The notes under the pieces: generated by a model
Database searches by the model: none
The model's input: the letters and a program-made list of their open reading frames with translations, nothing else
What the model was told of the DNA's origin: nothing
Source: Pseudomonadota bacterium
Lineage (GTDB): Bacteria > Pseudomonadota > Alphaproteobacteria > Rhizobiales > Rhizobiaceae
NCBI GenBank assembly: GCA_023399465.1
Contig: JAEWPB010000043.1
Coordinates: 1-36,440 of the forward strand
DNA: 36,440 nt
Reading direction: 5' to 3'
Program-made: the position numbers and the translations under genes
Shown here: positions 23,714 to 32,496 of the stretch, piece by piece
Position numbering within the stretch: the stretch's first letter is position 1
Layout of the letters: each line of letters begins with the position of its first letter

Positions 23714-23761
23714 GCGCATGGGTGGCTATCGCCGGATGGTTACACCATCCTGCCCATGCGC
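23714..23761 (-). promoter_or_regulatory. pause hairpin of the ilv leader
   Basis: GCGCATGGG (23714-23722) pairs with CCCATGCGC (23753-23761), and inside it GGATGGT pairs with ACCATCC. The leader-peptide stop codon is in this inner loop. The stem lies just after the Ile/Leu/Val codons, so a ribosome stalled there would cover its first arm. Confidence 0.75.
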
Positions 23762-23796
23762 CGTCCCACCACAATAAGAATGTTCGATATTTTCAT
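23740..23796 (-). CDS. ilv operon leader peptide
   Basis: The 18-residue frame reads MKISNILIVVGRRMGRMV and ends in TAA. Seven residues are Ile, Leu or Val, with five in a row (ILIVV) placed directly before the pause hairpin. This arrangement is what ribosome-mediated attenuation needs. There is no clear ribosome site before the ATG. It is too short for ordinary gene calling and is usually missed. Confidence 0.82.
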   Translation of the reverse strand: MKISNILIVVGRRMGRMV

Positions 23797-23952
23797 GGGG
23801 TGAAGTGATAGTCACAATTCACAGGTGCGTCAACGCATGAGCCGCCAAAAAATCGAGCGGGGATGCAGGTTTGAGCCGAAAACCCCTGTATTTATACGAG
23901 TTATTAAGTACCAGCGACTAATATAAGAGGAGTAAAGGCAGGGAGTTACCTA

Positions 23953-26010
23953 TTGCTGAACAACGATTTGCAAGCATCGGTTCGGGCTGGAGAGCATGAT
24001 CGCCGTGATAGCCTGAAGCCCGGAAACCGCTTCCTTGGCCGCGTCGTCGCGTGCAACGGATCGCGTGCAACCATTGCTGCAATTGCCGAGGGCGGCAACA
24101 CCGAACTGACCGAGCTGTGGTCGGTCGGCCGCCTCATCTCGATTTCCGTCGGCCGCAACCGCGTCGTCGCCACGGCTTACGGCATGGAGACCGAAGGCCG
24201 GCGCTGGAGCGAGGGGGAGGACAATACCTTCCAGATCGACGTCGAACTGCTGGGCGAGGTTTTCGTCGCGCCCGATGGCCGCGAGCAGTTCTCGACCGGC
24301 ATCTCGCGCTATCCGCACCTCGGCGCCGTTGCCCACCGCATCCGCTCGACCGATCTGATGCGCATCTACGACACCGGGCTGAATGATACCTGCGTGGTCG
24401 GCAAGCTGACCCAGGACGACACCATCGACGCCACGATCCACATCCCCTCGATGCTGTCGAAGCACTTCGCGGTCGTCGGCTCGACCGGCGTCGGCAAGTC
24501 GACGGCGGTCTCGCTGCTGCTGCACAAGGCGATCGCCGCCGATCCGAAGCTGCGCGTGCTGATCCTCGACCCGCACAACGAATTCGCCGCCGCCTTCCCC
24601 GAGCATGCCGTCGTCATCGACACCGATACGCTGGACTTGCCCTTCTGGCTGATGCGGCTCGAGGAATTCGCCGAGGTCGTATTCCGCGGCCGCCCGGCCA
24701 TCCCCGATGAGATCGACATTCTCCGCGACCTGATCCCCGAGGCCAAGCGCGCGTTCCGCGGCACCGACACGCTGATGCGGCGCCACACCGAGAAGAGCTC
24801 GCTGACCGCCGATACCCCGGTGCCCTACCGCATAGCCGACCTGCTGGCGCTGCTCGACGACCGCATCGGCAGGCTCGAAGGCCGCAACGAGAAGCCCTAT
24901 CTGCGCACCCTGAAGATGCGCATCATGGCGGCGATCAACGATCCCCGCTATCACTTCATGTTCTCCAACAACACCATCAGCGACACGATCATGGAGACCG
25001 TGGCGCACATCTTCCGGATCCCGGGCGACGATCGCCCGATCGCCACATTCCAGCTGGCCGGCATCCCGTCCGAAGTGGTCAACTCGGTCGCCTCGGTGCT
25101 CTGCCGCATGGCCTTCGAACTGGCGCTCTGGAGCAACGGCGCCATCCACATGCTGGTCGTGTGCGAAGAGGCACACCGCTACATCCCGTCCGACCCGAAC
25201 CTCGGCTTCTTCCCGACGCGCCAGGCGATCGCTCGCATCGCCAAGGAAGGCCGAAAGTACGGCGTCTCGCTCGGCATCATCACCCAGCGCCCCGGCGAAC
25301 TCGACCAGACCATCCTGTCGCAGTGCTCGACCGTCTTTACCATGCGGCTGACCAACGATCGCGACCAGGAGATCATCCGCTCGGCGATCCCGAACTCCTC
25401 GGTTTCGACGACAAGTTTCATTTCCTCGATCGGCAACGGCGAAGCGATTGCATTCGGCGAGGCGATCGCCGTGCCGATGCGGATGAAGTTTTCCCGTATC
25501 GAGCAGAAATACCTGCCGAAGGCCAATGGCACCTCGCCGCGCGGCAGCGAGGATTCGCCTGATACCGTCGATCTGCGCTCGATCGTCGGCCGCATGCGCT
25601 CGACCGGCGGGCCGAACATAAGCGCCTTTCAGCAGAGCTTCGACGCGGCTTTCGAGCCGCGGCAGCTTTCCGCCGGCGAAAGTGACATGCATTCTCCGCT
25701 CTTCGATCCAGCCGGCGCACGTTCGACCCCGGTGGAAACGCCATTGGCTGGAGCCGCCGGCGAAACGAGTTTTGAACCATACCGGCCGGACATGCTGCCG
25801 GGCCTTGCGGCGGCTCAGCCGGTCGTCCCGGAACGCCCTGCCCTGCCCGCCAGGCCCGAACGCCCAGAGGTCGGCAGCAAGACGGCCGAGACGGCGCATC
25901 GCAGCCCGGCCCATTCCGATCCTTCCCCGCCGCCGGCACGCGAGCCCGGCCAGTCGCTACGGGAGAGCATTCTCAAGAAGCCGCTAAGCACCCTCTATCG
26001 CAAGGATTGA
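23953..26010 (+). CDS. HerA-like ATPase (DUF87/FtsK-HerA superfamily)
   Basis: The product is 685 aa. An N-terminal HAS-barrel-like domain spans about residues 22-150 (KPGNRFLGRVVACNGSRATI, then the LGEVFVAPDGREQFSTGISR part). The ATPase core follows with Walker A VVGSTGVGKST at 176-184, LILDPHNEF, Walker B MLVVCEEAHRYIP and ARIAKEGRKYGVSLGIITQR. The last 150 residues are Pro/Ala-rich and look disordered. HerA proteins form hexameric DNA-translocating ATPases, often with the NurA nuclease or, in defence systems, with SIR2 or other effectors; no such partner is nearby. The start is TTG at 23953, with GGGAG seven bases upstream. Confidence 0.85.
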   Translation: MLNNDLQASVRAGEHDRRDSLKPGNRFLGRVVACNGSRATIAAIAEGGNTELTELWSVGRLISISVGRNRVVATAYGMETEGRRWSEGEDNTFQIDVELLGEVFVAPDGREQFSTGISRYPHLGAVAHRIRSTDLMRIYDTGLNDTCVVGKLTQDDTIDATIHIPSMLSKHFAVVGSTGVGKSTAVSLLLHKAIAADPKLRVLILDPHNEFAAAFPEHAVVIDTDTLDLPFWLMRLEEFAEVVFRGRPAIPDEIDILRDLIPEAKRAFRGTDTLMRRHTEKSSLTADTPVPYRIADLLALLDDRIGRLEGRNEKPYLRTLKMRIMAAINDPRYHFMFSNNTISDTIMETVAHIFRIPGDDRPIATFQLAGIPSEVVNSVASVLCRMAFELALWSNGAIHMLVVCEEAHRYIPSDPNLGFFPTRQAIARIAKEGRKYGVSLGIITQRPGELDQTILSQCSTVFTMRLTNDRDQEIIRSAIPNSSVSTTSFISSIGNGEAIAFGEAIAVPMRMKFSRIEQKYLPKANGTSPRGSEDSPDTVDLRSIVGRMRSTGGPNISAFQQSFDAAFEPRQLSAGESDMHSPLFDPAGARSTPVETPLAGAAGETSFEPYRPDMLPGLAAAQPVVPERPALPARPERPEVGSKTAETAHRSPAHSDPSPPPAREPGQSLRESILKKPLSTLYRKD

Positions 26011-26039
26011 CCGCCGGCCCGCGGCGAGGCAGGCGTTCG

Positions 26040-26915
26040 CTAGCCCTGCCGCGTCCAGCTTTCGTCCATCTGGTTGCGGAACCAGGTCATCTGGCGCTTG
26101 GCATATTGCCGCGTCGCAGTCGCCGATTTCTCGATGACCTCTTCCGGGGTCATCTCGCCCTTCAGCATCGCGGCGATCTGCGATACCCCGATGGCCTTCA
26201 TCGCCGGCATTTCCGGCTTCAGGCCGAGCGTCAGGAGGGCCTGCACCTCCTCGACCGCGCCGCTTGCCATCATCGCCTTGAACCGCCGGTCGATCCGCTC
26301 GTAGAGTACCGGACGCTCCGGCTGCACGATGATCTTTTGCGCCCGGGCCGGATCGATCACCATCGGTCCCGGTCGCCCCTGGAACGCACGGATCGGCTTG
26401 CCGGTCGCCTCGAATACCTCGAGCGCGCGCACGATGCGCTGCCCGTCGCCGGGATGCAGCTGCGCGGCGGTTTCCGGATCGCGCAAGGAAAGCTCGCGAT
26501 GCAATGCCTCGGCGCCTTCGGCAATGAGGCGCACGCGGTAGCGGTCCCTGATCTCCTCGGGAATTGCAGGCATCTCGGAAAGCCCGCCGGTCAGCGCCTT
26601 GAAATAGAGCCCGGTGCCGCCGACGAAGACCGGCAAGCGGCCCTGCCCCTCAAGTTCCTGCACGAGCTTTTCCGCCTCGCGCAGCCAGTCGCCGGTCGAA
26701 TAGGCGGCGCCGGCCGGCACATGGCCGTAGAGCCGATGGGAGATGCCCTCCATCTCCTCCTCCGACGGCCGGGCCGTCAGCACCCTGAGCGTATCGTACA
26801 CCTGCATGCTGTCGGCATTGATGACCACGCCGTCATGCCGCCTGGCAAGCTCCAGCGCCAATGCGGACTTGCCGCTCGCCGTCGGTCCGGTTATCAGGAT
26901 CGCATCCATATCCAT
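26040..26915 (-). CDS. miaA: tRNA dimethylallyltransferase
   Basis: The 291-aa enzyme transfers the dimethylallyl group to A37 of tRNAs that read UNN codons. The P-loop is ILITGPTASGKSALALEL near the start. Other family text includes VINADSMQVYDTLRVLTARP, HRLYGHVPAGAAYSTGDWL, VGGTGLYFKALTGGL, GDGQRIVRALEVFEATGKPI and the C-terminal KAIGVSQIAAMLKGEM with ATATRQYAKRQMTWFRNQ. The ATG at 26915 has GGAAG upstream; another ATG two codons later is possible. It diverges from serB with only 15 bases between the two starts. Confidence 0.97.
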   Translation of the reverse strand: MDMDAILITGPTASGKSALALELARRHDGVVINADSMQVYDTLRVLTARPSEEEMEGISHRLYGHVPAGAAYSTGDWLREAEKLVQELEGQGRLPVFVGGTGLYFKALTGGLSEMPAIPEEIRDRYRVRLIAEGAEALHRELSLRDPETAAQLHPGDGQRIVRALEVFEATGKPIRAFQGRPGPMVIDPARAQKIIVQPERPVLYERIDRRFKAMMASGAVEEVQALLTLGLKPEMPAMKAIGVSQIAAMLKGEMTPEEVIEKSATATRQYAKRQMTWFRNQMDESWTRQG

Positions 26916-26930
26916 ACAAGGTCTTCCATC

Positions 26931-27821
26931 ATGGCTTTCGTCGCCACGCTCATTGCCAATCCGTCCAACCCTGTACTCGTTCCGCAGCTCGCGGAAAAGG
27001 TGGCAGCGGAAATCGGCGCTTCGGGCCTCTATTGGCTGGCCGACGGTATCGCATGCGACCTGGGCCTTGCCGACGCCCTGCACCCTGAGGAAGCCGAGGC
27101 GAAGATCCGCGCAATGCTGGGCGAACATCCGGTCGATGTCGTCGTTCAGGATGCCGACAAGCGCCGCAAGTCGCTGCTGATCGCCGACATGGACTCGACG
27201 ATGATCGGCCAGGAGTGCATCGACGAGCTTGCAGCCGAAGTCGGCCTCAAGGAAAAGGTATCCGCGATCACCGCCCGCGCCATGAACGGCGAGATCGCGT
27301 TCGAGCCGGCACTTCGCGAACGCGTGGCGCTGCTGAAGGGCCTGCCCGTTTCCGTCATCGAAGAGGTAATCGAGAAGCGCATCACGCTTACCCCCGGCGG
27401 CGCCGAACTGATCGCCACGATGAAGGCGAAAGGCGGCTACACGGCACTGGTTTCCGGCGGCTTTACCGTCTTCACCAGCCGCATCGCAGCAGTGCTCGAT
27501 TTCGATGAGAACCACGCCAATATCCTGATCGAGGAAGCCGGCACCCTCGTCGGCCTCGTCGAAGAACCGATCCTCGGCAAGCAGGCCAAGGTCGACGCCC
27601 TCGTCGACATCTGCGCCCGCATCGGCATCTCGACCGAAGAGGCTATTGCCGTCGGCGACGGCGCCAACGATCTCGGCATGCTGCAGCTTGCCGGTTCCGG
27701 CGTGGCGCTGCATGCCAAGCCCGCGGTCGCGGCAGAAGCCAAGATCCGCATCGACCACGGCGATCTCACGGCGCTGCTCTACATCCAAGGCTACCGCCAG
27801 CACGAATTCGTGCGCCCCTGA
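26931..27821 (+). CDS. serB: phosphoserine phosphatase
   Basis: The 296-aa HAD-family enzyme makes serine from O-phosphoserine. The nucleophile motif is LLIADMDSTMIGQECIDELA (Asp86 and Asp88). Motif II is ALVSGGFTVF, and motif III/IV is EEAIAVGDGANDLGML. The first 80 residues form an ACT-like domain, and the full length agrees with the long form of the protein. The ribosome site is a modest AAGG. It is divergent from miaA, and the two promoters must overlap the opposite gene. Confidence 0.97.
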   Translation: MAFVATLIANPSNPVLVPQLAEKVAAEIGASGLYWLADGIACDLGLADALHPEEAEAKIRAMLGEHPVDVVVQDADKRRKSLLIADMDSTMIGQECIDELAAEVGLKEKVSAITARAMNGEIAFEPALRERVALLKGLPVSVIEEVIEKRITLTPGGAELIATMKAKGGYTALVSGGFTVFTSRIAAVLDFDENHANILIEEAGTLVGLVEEPILGKQAKVDALVDICARIGISTEEAIAVGDGANDLGMLQLAGSGVALHAKPAVAAEAKIRIDHGDLTALLYIQGYRQHEFVRP

Positions 27822-27833
27822 TAGAGGTTCCGG

Positions 27834-27859
27834 GGCGGCTCCATCGGACCGGAGCCGCC
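27834..27859. terminator. hairpin between convergent serB and RTX genes
   Basis: GGCGGCTCC and GGAGCCGCC form a perfect 9-bp stem with an 8-base loop, just 12 bases after serB and 9 bases after the RTX stop. It may stop transcription from both sides, although no T-run is present. Confidence 0.7.
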
Positions 27860-27868
27860 ATGTACCTG

Positions 27869-29647
27869 TCAGATGATATCGAAATCCGAAGCCGTAAGCG
27901 CCAGATTGGCCTTCAGCACGGCGAACAGGACGCGCCCACCTGATCCGTTTCCATCGGCATCGTAGAAAAGCTTACCGGTGTCCGTTTCGTAAATGATCCG
28001 ATCGCTCGCATCATGGGCAAGACCGCTGGTGCTCGCCCAGAACTTCGCGTTCGCCAGCGTGCCCAGTGAATTGCCGAGCCCGGACATCACCGCATTGTCG
28101 AGCTGGATGCGGTCGTCGACCACGGAAAAATCGGTGATCCGGTCGACATTGGTGCTGCCGTTGAGCGCCGAATTGAACACGAAGGTGTCCTTGCCGGCGT
28201 TGCCGGTCAGGACGTCGTTGCCGGCTGCGCCGTTAAGCCGGTCATTGCCCTCGCCGCCTCGGATCGTATCGTTGCCGCCACCACCGAAAATCGCATTCGC
28301 GCCGGTATTGCCGGTGATCGTATTGGCGAGACCATTACCCGTGCCGCTGATCGCCGCCGTGCCGAGAAGGACCAGTTTTTCCAGATTGGCGCCAAGGGTG
28401 TAGGTCGCGCTCGACTTGACCGTATCGATGCCTTCGTTGGCGAATTCCCTGATGCTGTCCTGTCCGTCGCTGACATAGGTGTCGTTGCCGACGCCGCCTG
28501 CAAGCGTGTCCGCTCCATCGCCGCCATCGAGGGTGTCATTGCCGCCGCGCCCGATGAGGATGTCGTTGCCGCGGAGCCCCCACAGCCTGTTGGCATTGGC
28601 ATCGCCACGCAGGTCGTCGCCATAGGTCACGTAGTCTCGCCCGCGGATCCCCTCGACATCAGGAGTATAGTCGCCAAGCGCGTCGGCGGAATTCCTGGTG
28701 TAATCCTCCAGGTCGACCACCATCGTGCTCGCCACGACGCTGGAACCAGCGTAGCTGGCGATATCGAACCCTGCGCCACCGTTCAGTATGTCCTTCCCCT
28801 CGCCCCCAACCAGGGTATCGTCACCGTCCCCGCCATAGACCTGATCCAGCCCGCTTCCTCCATTGAGGAAATCATTGCCGCCGCCGCCATAGAGTTTGTC
28901 GTCACCGGCTCCGCCGGACAGATGATCACTCCCACCTGCAACAGTCGATGTCGGGCTGTCTCCGTAGATTACATCGTTCTGTGTACCGCCAACCAGTCGG
29001 TCGTTTCCATATCTGACCGATCCCGACACGGTGCCGAAATCGCCATAGATCGTTAGCGAGACAGTTACGCCCAAGGCAAGCACGGTATCGTTCCCGCCGA
29101 CAATATTCGCTCCCTTGCCCACGGTTTGCGCATCGCCATACACAGAGACGCTCAGCGATCCGGTCGGCAGCGTGACTGCGGAAAGCCGGAAAATATCATC
29201 CCCCAGCCGCTGGAGCGCCCCCCCGGGAGCAACCTGGTAGTCCCCCCAGACCGCCGAAACGTCTGCGGAGACATCGAATTTATCGTCACCCTGAAAAAGG
29301 TCGGCAAGAATTTGTTCCAACTCGGCACTGGCCGCAGCATCGTATACGTTCTCATAAGTAATCGACGAAGCGATACGGATGCCTTGGCAAGCCAGGATGG
29401 GCCCAGCCGCTGCTCCTACCGTAACGCCGGTAATCCACGAGTTGCCGAGTGCATCGGAGGCAATGTCAAATTGCGCGGAGCGATGATTAGCGCCAAGTCC
29501 GCCGTTGTTGGCGTCCACCGATATCAATTGGTATCTTTCCCCGTCGTCGTAATAACTGATGCCGCTCGTGTCATTTATCCCCTGTAAAGCCGCAAAGGTC
29601 GTTCCCAAGGTAACGGATTGCCTTCCTGTGAACTTGAAATATGCCAT
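27869..29647 (-). CDS. RTX-type calcium-binding repeat protein
   Basis: The 592-aa acidic protein has three blocks of GGxGxDxLx nonapeptides. The first reads GGAGDDKLYGGGGNDFLNGG, the second NDILIGRGGNDTLDGGDGAD and the third GGGGNDTIRGGEGNDRLNGA. These fold into a parallel beta roll that binds calcium. There is no N-terminal signal peptide. The C-terminus ends LALTASDFDII, the kind of non-cleaved signal used by type I secretion, but no ABC/HlyD transporter is in the window. The first 200 residues, rich in beta-type text, match nothing I know, so no enzyme domain is called. The start at 29647 has GGGGGGAGG six bases upstream. Confidence 0.88.
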   Translation of the reverse strand: MAYFKFTGRQSVTLGTTFAALQGINDTSGISYYDDGERYQLISVDANNGGLGANHRSAQFDIASDALGNSWITGVTVGAAAGPILACQGIRIASSITYENVYDAAASAELEQILADLFQGDDKFDVSADVSAVWGDYQVAPGGALQRLGDDIFRLSAVTLPTGSLSVSVYGDAQTVGKGANIVGGNDTVLALGVTVSLTIYGDFGTVSGSVRYGNDRLVGGTQNDVIYGDSPTSTVAGGSDHLSGGAGDDKLYGGGGNDFLNGGSGLDQVYGGDGDDTLVGGEGKDILNGGAGFDIASYAGSSVVASTMVVDLEDYTRNSADALGDYTPDVEGIRGRDYVTYGDDLRGDANANRLWGLRGNDILIGRGGNDTLDGGDGADTLAGGVGNDTYVSDGQDSIREFANEGIDTVKSSATYTLGANLEKLVLLGTAAISGTGNGLANTITGNTGANAIFGGGGNDTIRGGEGNDRLNGAAGNDVLTGNAGKDTFVFNSALNGSTNVDRITDFSVVDDRIQLDNAVMSGLGNSLGTLANAKFWASTSGLAHDASDRIIYETDTGKLFYDADGNGSGGRVLFAVLKANLALTASDFDII

Positions 29648-29912
29648 GCCGTGCCTCCCCCCGGGCCGGTGGCCCAAATATGATTTCAGGAATGAACTCA
29701 GCAATTCGACAAATCGATCGGGCGGCGAAAGTGCCGCCGCGCGCCTTCGGCAGGATCATACATCCTCGCGCGCAATTCCGTGGCGCATCTTCCATCGGTT
29801 GAGTGTCATCGTCAACGGGTGGACGACCCGGACGTGCCAGCCCGACTTGCGTGATTTCAGTGATCGAATAAAACCGTTTTCCGAACCCGCCATGCACGTG
29901 GAGCCGAGCAAC

Positions 29913-30497
29913 ATGACCATCGTCGAAACCGAACGGCTGATCCTTCGCAACTGGGAGGAAGGCGACCGCGACCTATTCCACGAGATCAATGCCGATCGCA
30001 AGGTGATGGAGTTCTTTCCCTTCCGCCGCTCGCGGCCGGAATCGGACGAGCTTTTCGATCGCCTGCGCGGCATGATCAGCGATACCGGCCTCGGCTTCTA
30101 TGCGGTCGCCCTGAAGGAAACCGGCGAGGCGATGGGCTTCTGCGGGATCGCTCGCGCGAACGTCGCGCCGATCCTGCCGGAGGAGACGGTGGAAATCGGC
30201 TGGCGGCTGGCCACCCGCTTCTGGGGCAAGGGCTACATCACCGAGGCGGCAAGCGCCCTGCTCGACTTCGGCTTCGCTCGCCATGGCCTGCCCGAGATCG
30301 TCGCCTTTGCCGTCGCATCCAATGACCGCTCGATTGCGGTGATGCGCCGTATCGGCATGCAGGCAGATCCGGTGCGCGACTTCGTGCATCCGCGCGTGCC
30401 CGAAAGCCACCCGCATCTGAAGCACCACGTGCTCTATTCGCTGACTGCGGAGCGGTGGCGACAGGCTCGATCGCAACCACAGGCGATGCCCCGCTGA
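29913..30497 (+). CDS. GNAT family N-acetyltransferase (RimJ-like)
   Basis: The 194-aa protein begins IVETERLILRNWEEGDRDLF, as RimJ/RimL-type acetyltransferases do. It has the acetyl-CoA-binding region EIGWRLATRFWGKGYITEAA and the following VAFAVASNDRSIAVMRRIGM. The substrate, an N-terminus or a small molecule, is not known. The ATG at 29913 is preferred over 29892, since GGAG lies about nine bases before it. It diverges from the RTX gene and converges with degP. Confidence 0.9.
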   Translation: MTIVETERLILRNWEEGDRDLFHEINADRKVMEFFPFRRSRPESDELFDRLRGMISDTGLGFYAVALKETGEAMGFCGIARANVAPILPEETVEIGWRLATRFWGKGYITEAASALLDFGFARHGLPEIVAFAVASNDRSIAVMRRIGMQADPVRDFVHPRVPESHPHLKHHVLYSLTAERWRQARSQPQAMPR

Positions 30498-30502
30498 CAA
30501 AG

Positions 30503-30536
30503 ATCGGCGCCGCCAGCCGATGCTGACGGCGCCGAT
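30503..30536. terminator. hairpin between convergent GNAT and degP genes
   Basis: ATCGGCGCCG pairs with CGGCGCCGAT over 10 bp, with a 14-base loop. On the minus strand it is followed by CTTTGT. It sits six bases after the GNAT stop and seven after the degP stop. Confidence 0.7.
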
Positions 30537-30542
30537 ATCATA

Positions 30543-32099
30543 TTACTCGATCGGCACCGCGACGAAGCGGAGATCGCCATTCGGCGAGGCGATCATCAGG
30601 TGGGCATTGCGACGCCCGGCCTGCTTCAATTCATCCACCTTGTCGGTCACGTCGGAAGGGGCTTCGACGAATTCCTGCGCCACTTCGACGATCACCTCTC
30701 CCTTGTTGATCCCCTTGGTCGCCGCTGGCGATCCGGCGGCGATCTCGGAGATCACGACGCCTTCCACGCTGTCGGCAATCGAGAAGCTCTTGCGGCTGAC
30801 CGCATCGAGCGGGATCAGCTTCATCCCGAGCACCTGCGTTTCGGCGAGCGTGCCCTCACCCTGATCCTCGGGGGTGCCCTCTTCGGTCTGCGGCGCCATG
30901 CTCTCGCCCTCGGGCGCCACTTCCTCCTGCGTCCCCTCGGCCTCGCCCGTATCTTCGAGACGGCCGAGCGTGACGCTCAGTGCCACTTCCTTGCCGTCCC
31001 TGAGAACGATGACGTCGACGGCCTTGCCGACCGGACTTTCGGCAACGACCCGAGGCAGGTCGCGCATCTCCTTGACGTCCTTGCCATCGAACTTGAGGAT
31101 CACGTCGCCGGTCTCGATCGGCCCGTTTTCGACGGGGCCGCCCTTGACGATGCCCGAGACCAGCGCCCCCTTGGCGGCGGGAAGCCCAAGGCCCTCGGCG
31201 ATGTCGTCACTGACCGGCTGGATGCGAACCCCGAGCCAGCCGCGCCGCGTTTCACCGAACTCCCGGAGCTGGTAGATGATGTTTTCCGCAAGCTCGGTCG
31301 GGACGGAGAAGCCGATGCCGATCGATCCGCCGCTCGGCGAGATGATTGCGGTATTGATGCCGATGACCTCGCCGTTCATGTTGAACAGCGGTCCGCCGGA
31401 ATTGCCCTTGTTGATGGCGGCATCCGTCTGGATGAAGTTGTCGTAGGGGCCGGCGTTGATGTTGCGGCCGCGCGCCGAAATGATGCCGACCGAAACCGAT
31501 CCTCCCAGTCCGAACGGGTTGCCTATCGCCATCACCCAGTCACCGATCCGCATCTTGCGGGAATCGCCGAACTTCACCGCCTTCAGCGGTCCCTTCGGTT
31601 CGACCTTGAGCACCGAGAGGTCGGTCTTCGGATCGGTTCCGATCAGTGTCGCCTTCAGCTTGGTACCGTTGGCGAAGATCACCTCGATGTCGTCGGCGCC
31701 CTCGATGACGTGGTTGTTGGTGACGACGTAGCCGCTCGGATCGATGACGAAGCCGGAGCCCAGCGAATTGACCTTGTGATTGCTGCTCTCGCCATTCTCA
31801 CCCTTGAAGAAGTCGTTGAAGAACTCCTGGAATGGCGAGCCCTCCGGGATCTTCGGCATCGGGCCGCCGCCCTCGTCATCTTTCACGTTCTGGGACGTCG
31901 AGATATTGACCACGGCATCAAGCAGCCCTTCGGCGAGGTCGGCGACGGATTCCGGCCCGTTGGCATACTTGGCGGATGGAACCGGCTGAGGCTGCATCTG
32001 GGCCATTGCGGGATGCGCGAAATAGGATCCGGCGAGGATGGCGACGCCCGTCATCAGGGCAGCGCAGCGTTTGAATGATGAATGAGCGGTCGCAGCCAT
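30543..32099 (-). CDS. degP: Do/DegP family periplasmic serine protease
   Basis: The 518-aa protein has a signal peptide at 1-33 (MTGVAILAGSYFAHPAMA). The trypsin-like domain carries His130 (VTNNHVIEG), Asp160 (KTDLSVLKV) and Ser234 (KGNSGGPLFN). Two PDZ domains follow: one from about residue 280 (RGWLGVRIQPVSDD) and one at the C-terminus (VISEIAAGSPAATKGINKGE). A Glu-rich linker lies between them. The start has GAGGA eight bases upstream. The gene ends the hflK-hflC-DUF2065-degP order, common in alphaproteobacteria, which links protein quality control in membrane and periplasm. The gap to DUF2065 is 201 bases, so an own promoter is likely. Confidence 0.96.
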   Translation of the reverse strand: MAATAHSSFKRCAALMTGVAILAGSYFAHPAMAQMQPQPVPSAKYANGPESVADLAEGLLDAVVNISTSQNVKDDEGGGPMPKIPEGSPFQEFFNDFFKGENGESSNHKVNSLGSGFVIDPSGYVVTNNHVIEGADDIEVIFANGTKLKATLIGTDPKTDLSVLKVEPKGPLKAVKFGDSRKMRIGDWVMAIGNPFGLGGSVSVGIISARGRNINAGPYDNFIQTDAAINKGNSGGPLFNMNGEVIGINTAIISPSGGSIGIGFSVPTELAENIIYQLREFGETRRGWLGVRIQPVSDDIAEGLGLPAAKGALVSGIVKGGPVENGPIETGDVILKFDGKDVKEMRDLPRVVAESPVGKAVDVIVLRDGKEVALSVTLGRLEDTGEAEGTQEEVAPEGESMAPQTEEGTPEDQGEGTLAETQVLGMKLIPLDAVSRKSFSIADSVEGVVISEIAAGSPAATKGINKGEVIVEVAQEFVEAPSDVTDKVDELKQAGRRNAHLMIASPNGDLRFVAVPIE

Positions 32100-32300
32100 C
32101 GGGCATCCTCATATTTCGGAAAGCATGGAATTCACATCTGCCACTTTAACGCCGCCACCCGCCAAATTGGAAGCGGAATGCCGCCGGGGGCATGGGTCAC
32201 AGGGACAAAGGCGCCACGATACCAAAGATCGCGGCCATGGATGCGGTGATGCTACAGTCTTCTATGACCATTTCACGGCAACGGCGGAAAAATCGTGCAA

Positions 32301-32486
32301 CTAGCCGCGGATCAGCCAGACAATCGCGACCCCGAGCGCGACGGCACCGAGGCCGAACAGCCGCAAACGCTGCTCGGGGACAGAGGGCAGCAGGCGCGCC
32401 ATCTCCACAAGAAAACGAGGGGCCAGTGCGTACACCAGCCCCTCGATGATCAGAAAGAATGCCAGACCGACGACGAGATCCGACAT
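32301..32486 (-). CDS. DUF2065 small membrane protein
   Basis: The 61-aa protein has two membrane helices: LVVGLAFFLIIEGLVYALAP and LFGLGAVALGVAIVWLIRG. It matches DUF2065, often found directly after hflC. The start ATG is ten bases after the hflC stop, so both are co-transcribed. The function is unknown; it may assist the HflKC complex. Confidence 0.9.
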   Translation of the reverse strand: MSDLVVGLAFFLIIEGLVYALAPRFLVEMARLLPSVPEQRLRLFGLGAVALGVAIVWLIRG

Positions 32487-32496
32487 CTGTCAGGCG

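Noticed and set aside
21823..23808. 661-codon frame on the plus strand opposite ilvI
   Set aside because: It is a mirror of the high-G+C codon pattern of ilvI; no family-like text and no ribosome site.
23953..26010. HerA-like gene as part of a phage-defence system
   Set aside because: No nuclease, SIR2 or other effector gene is adjacent; the neighbours are housekeeping genes.
28200..28950. Short-period DNA repeats in this stretch as a tandem repeat locus
   Set aside because: They are the coding of the RTX nonapeptides.
30600..32078. 492-codon frame on the plus strand opposite degP
   Set aside because: Antisense shadow of degP, rich in Asp/Arg/His without domain features.
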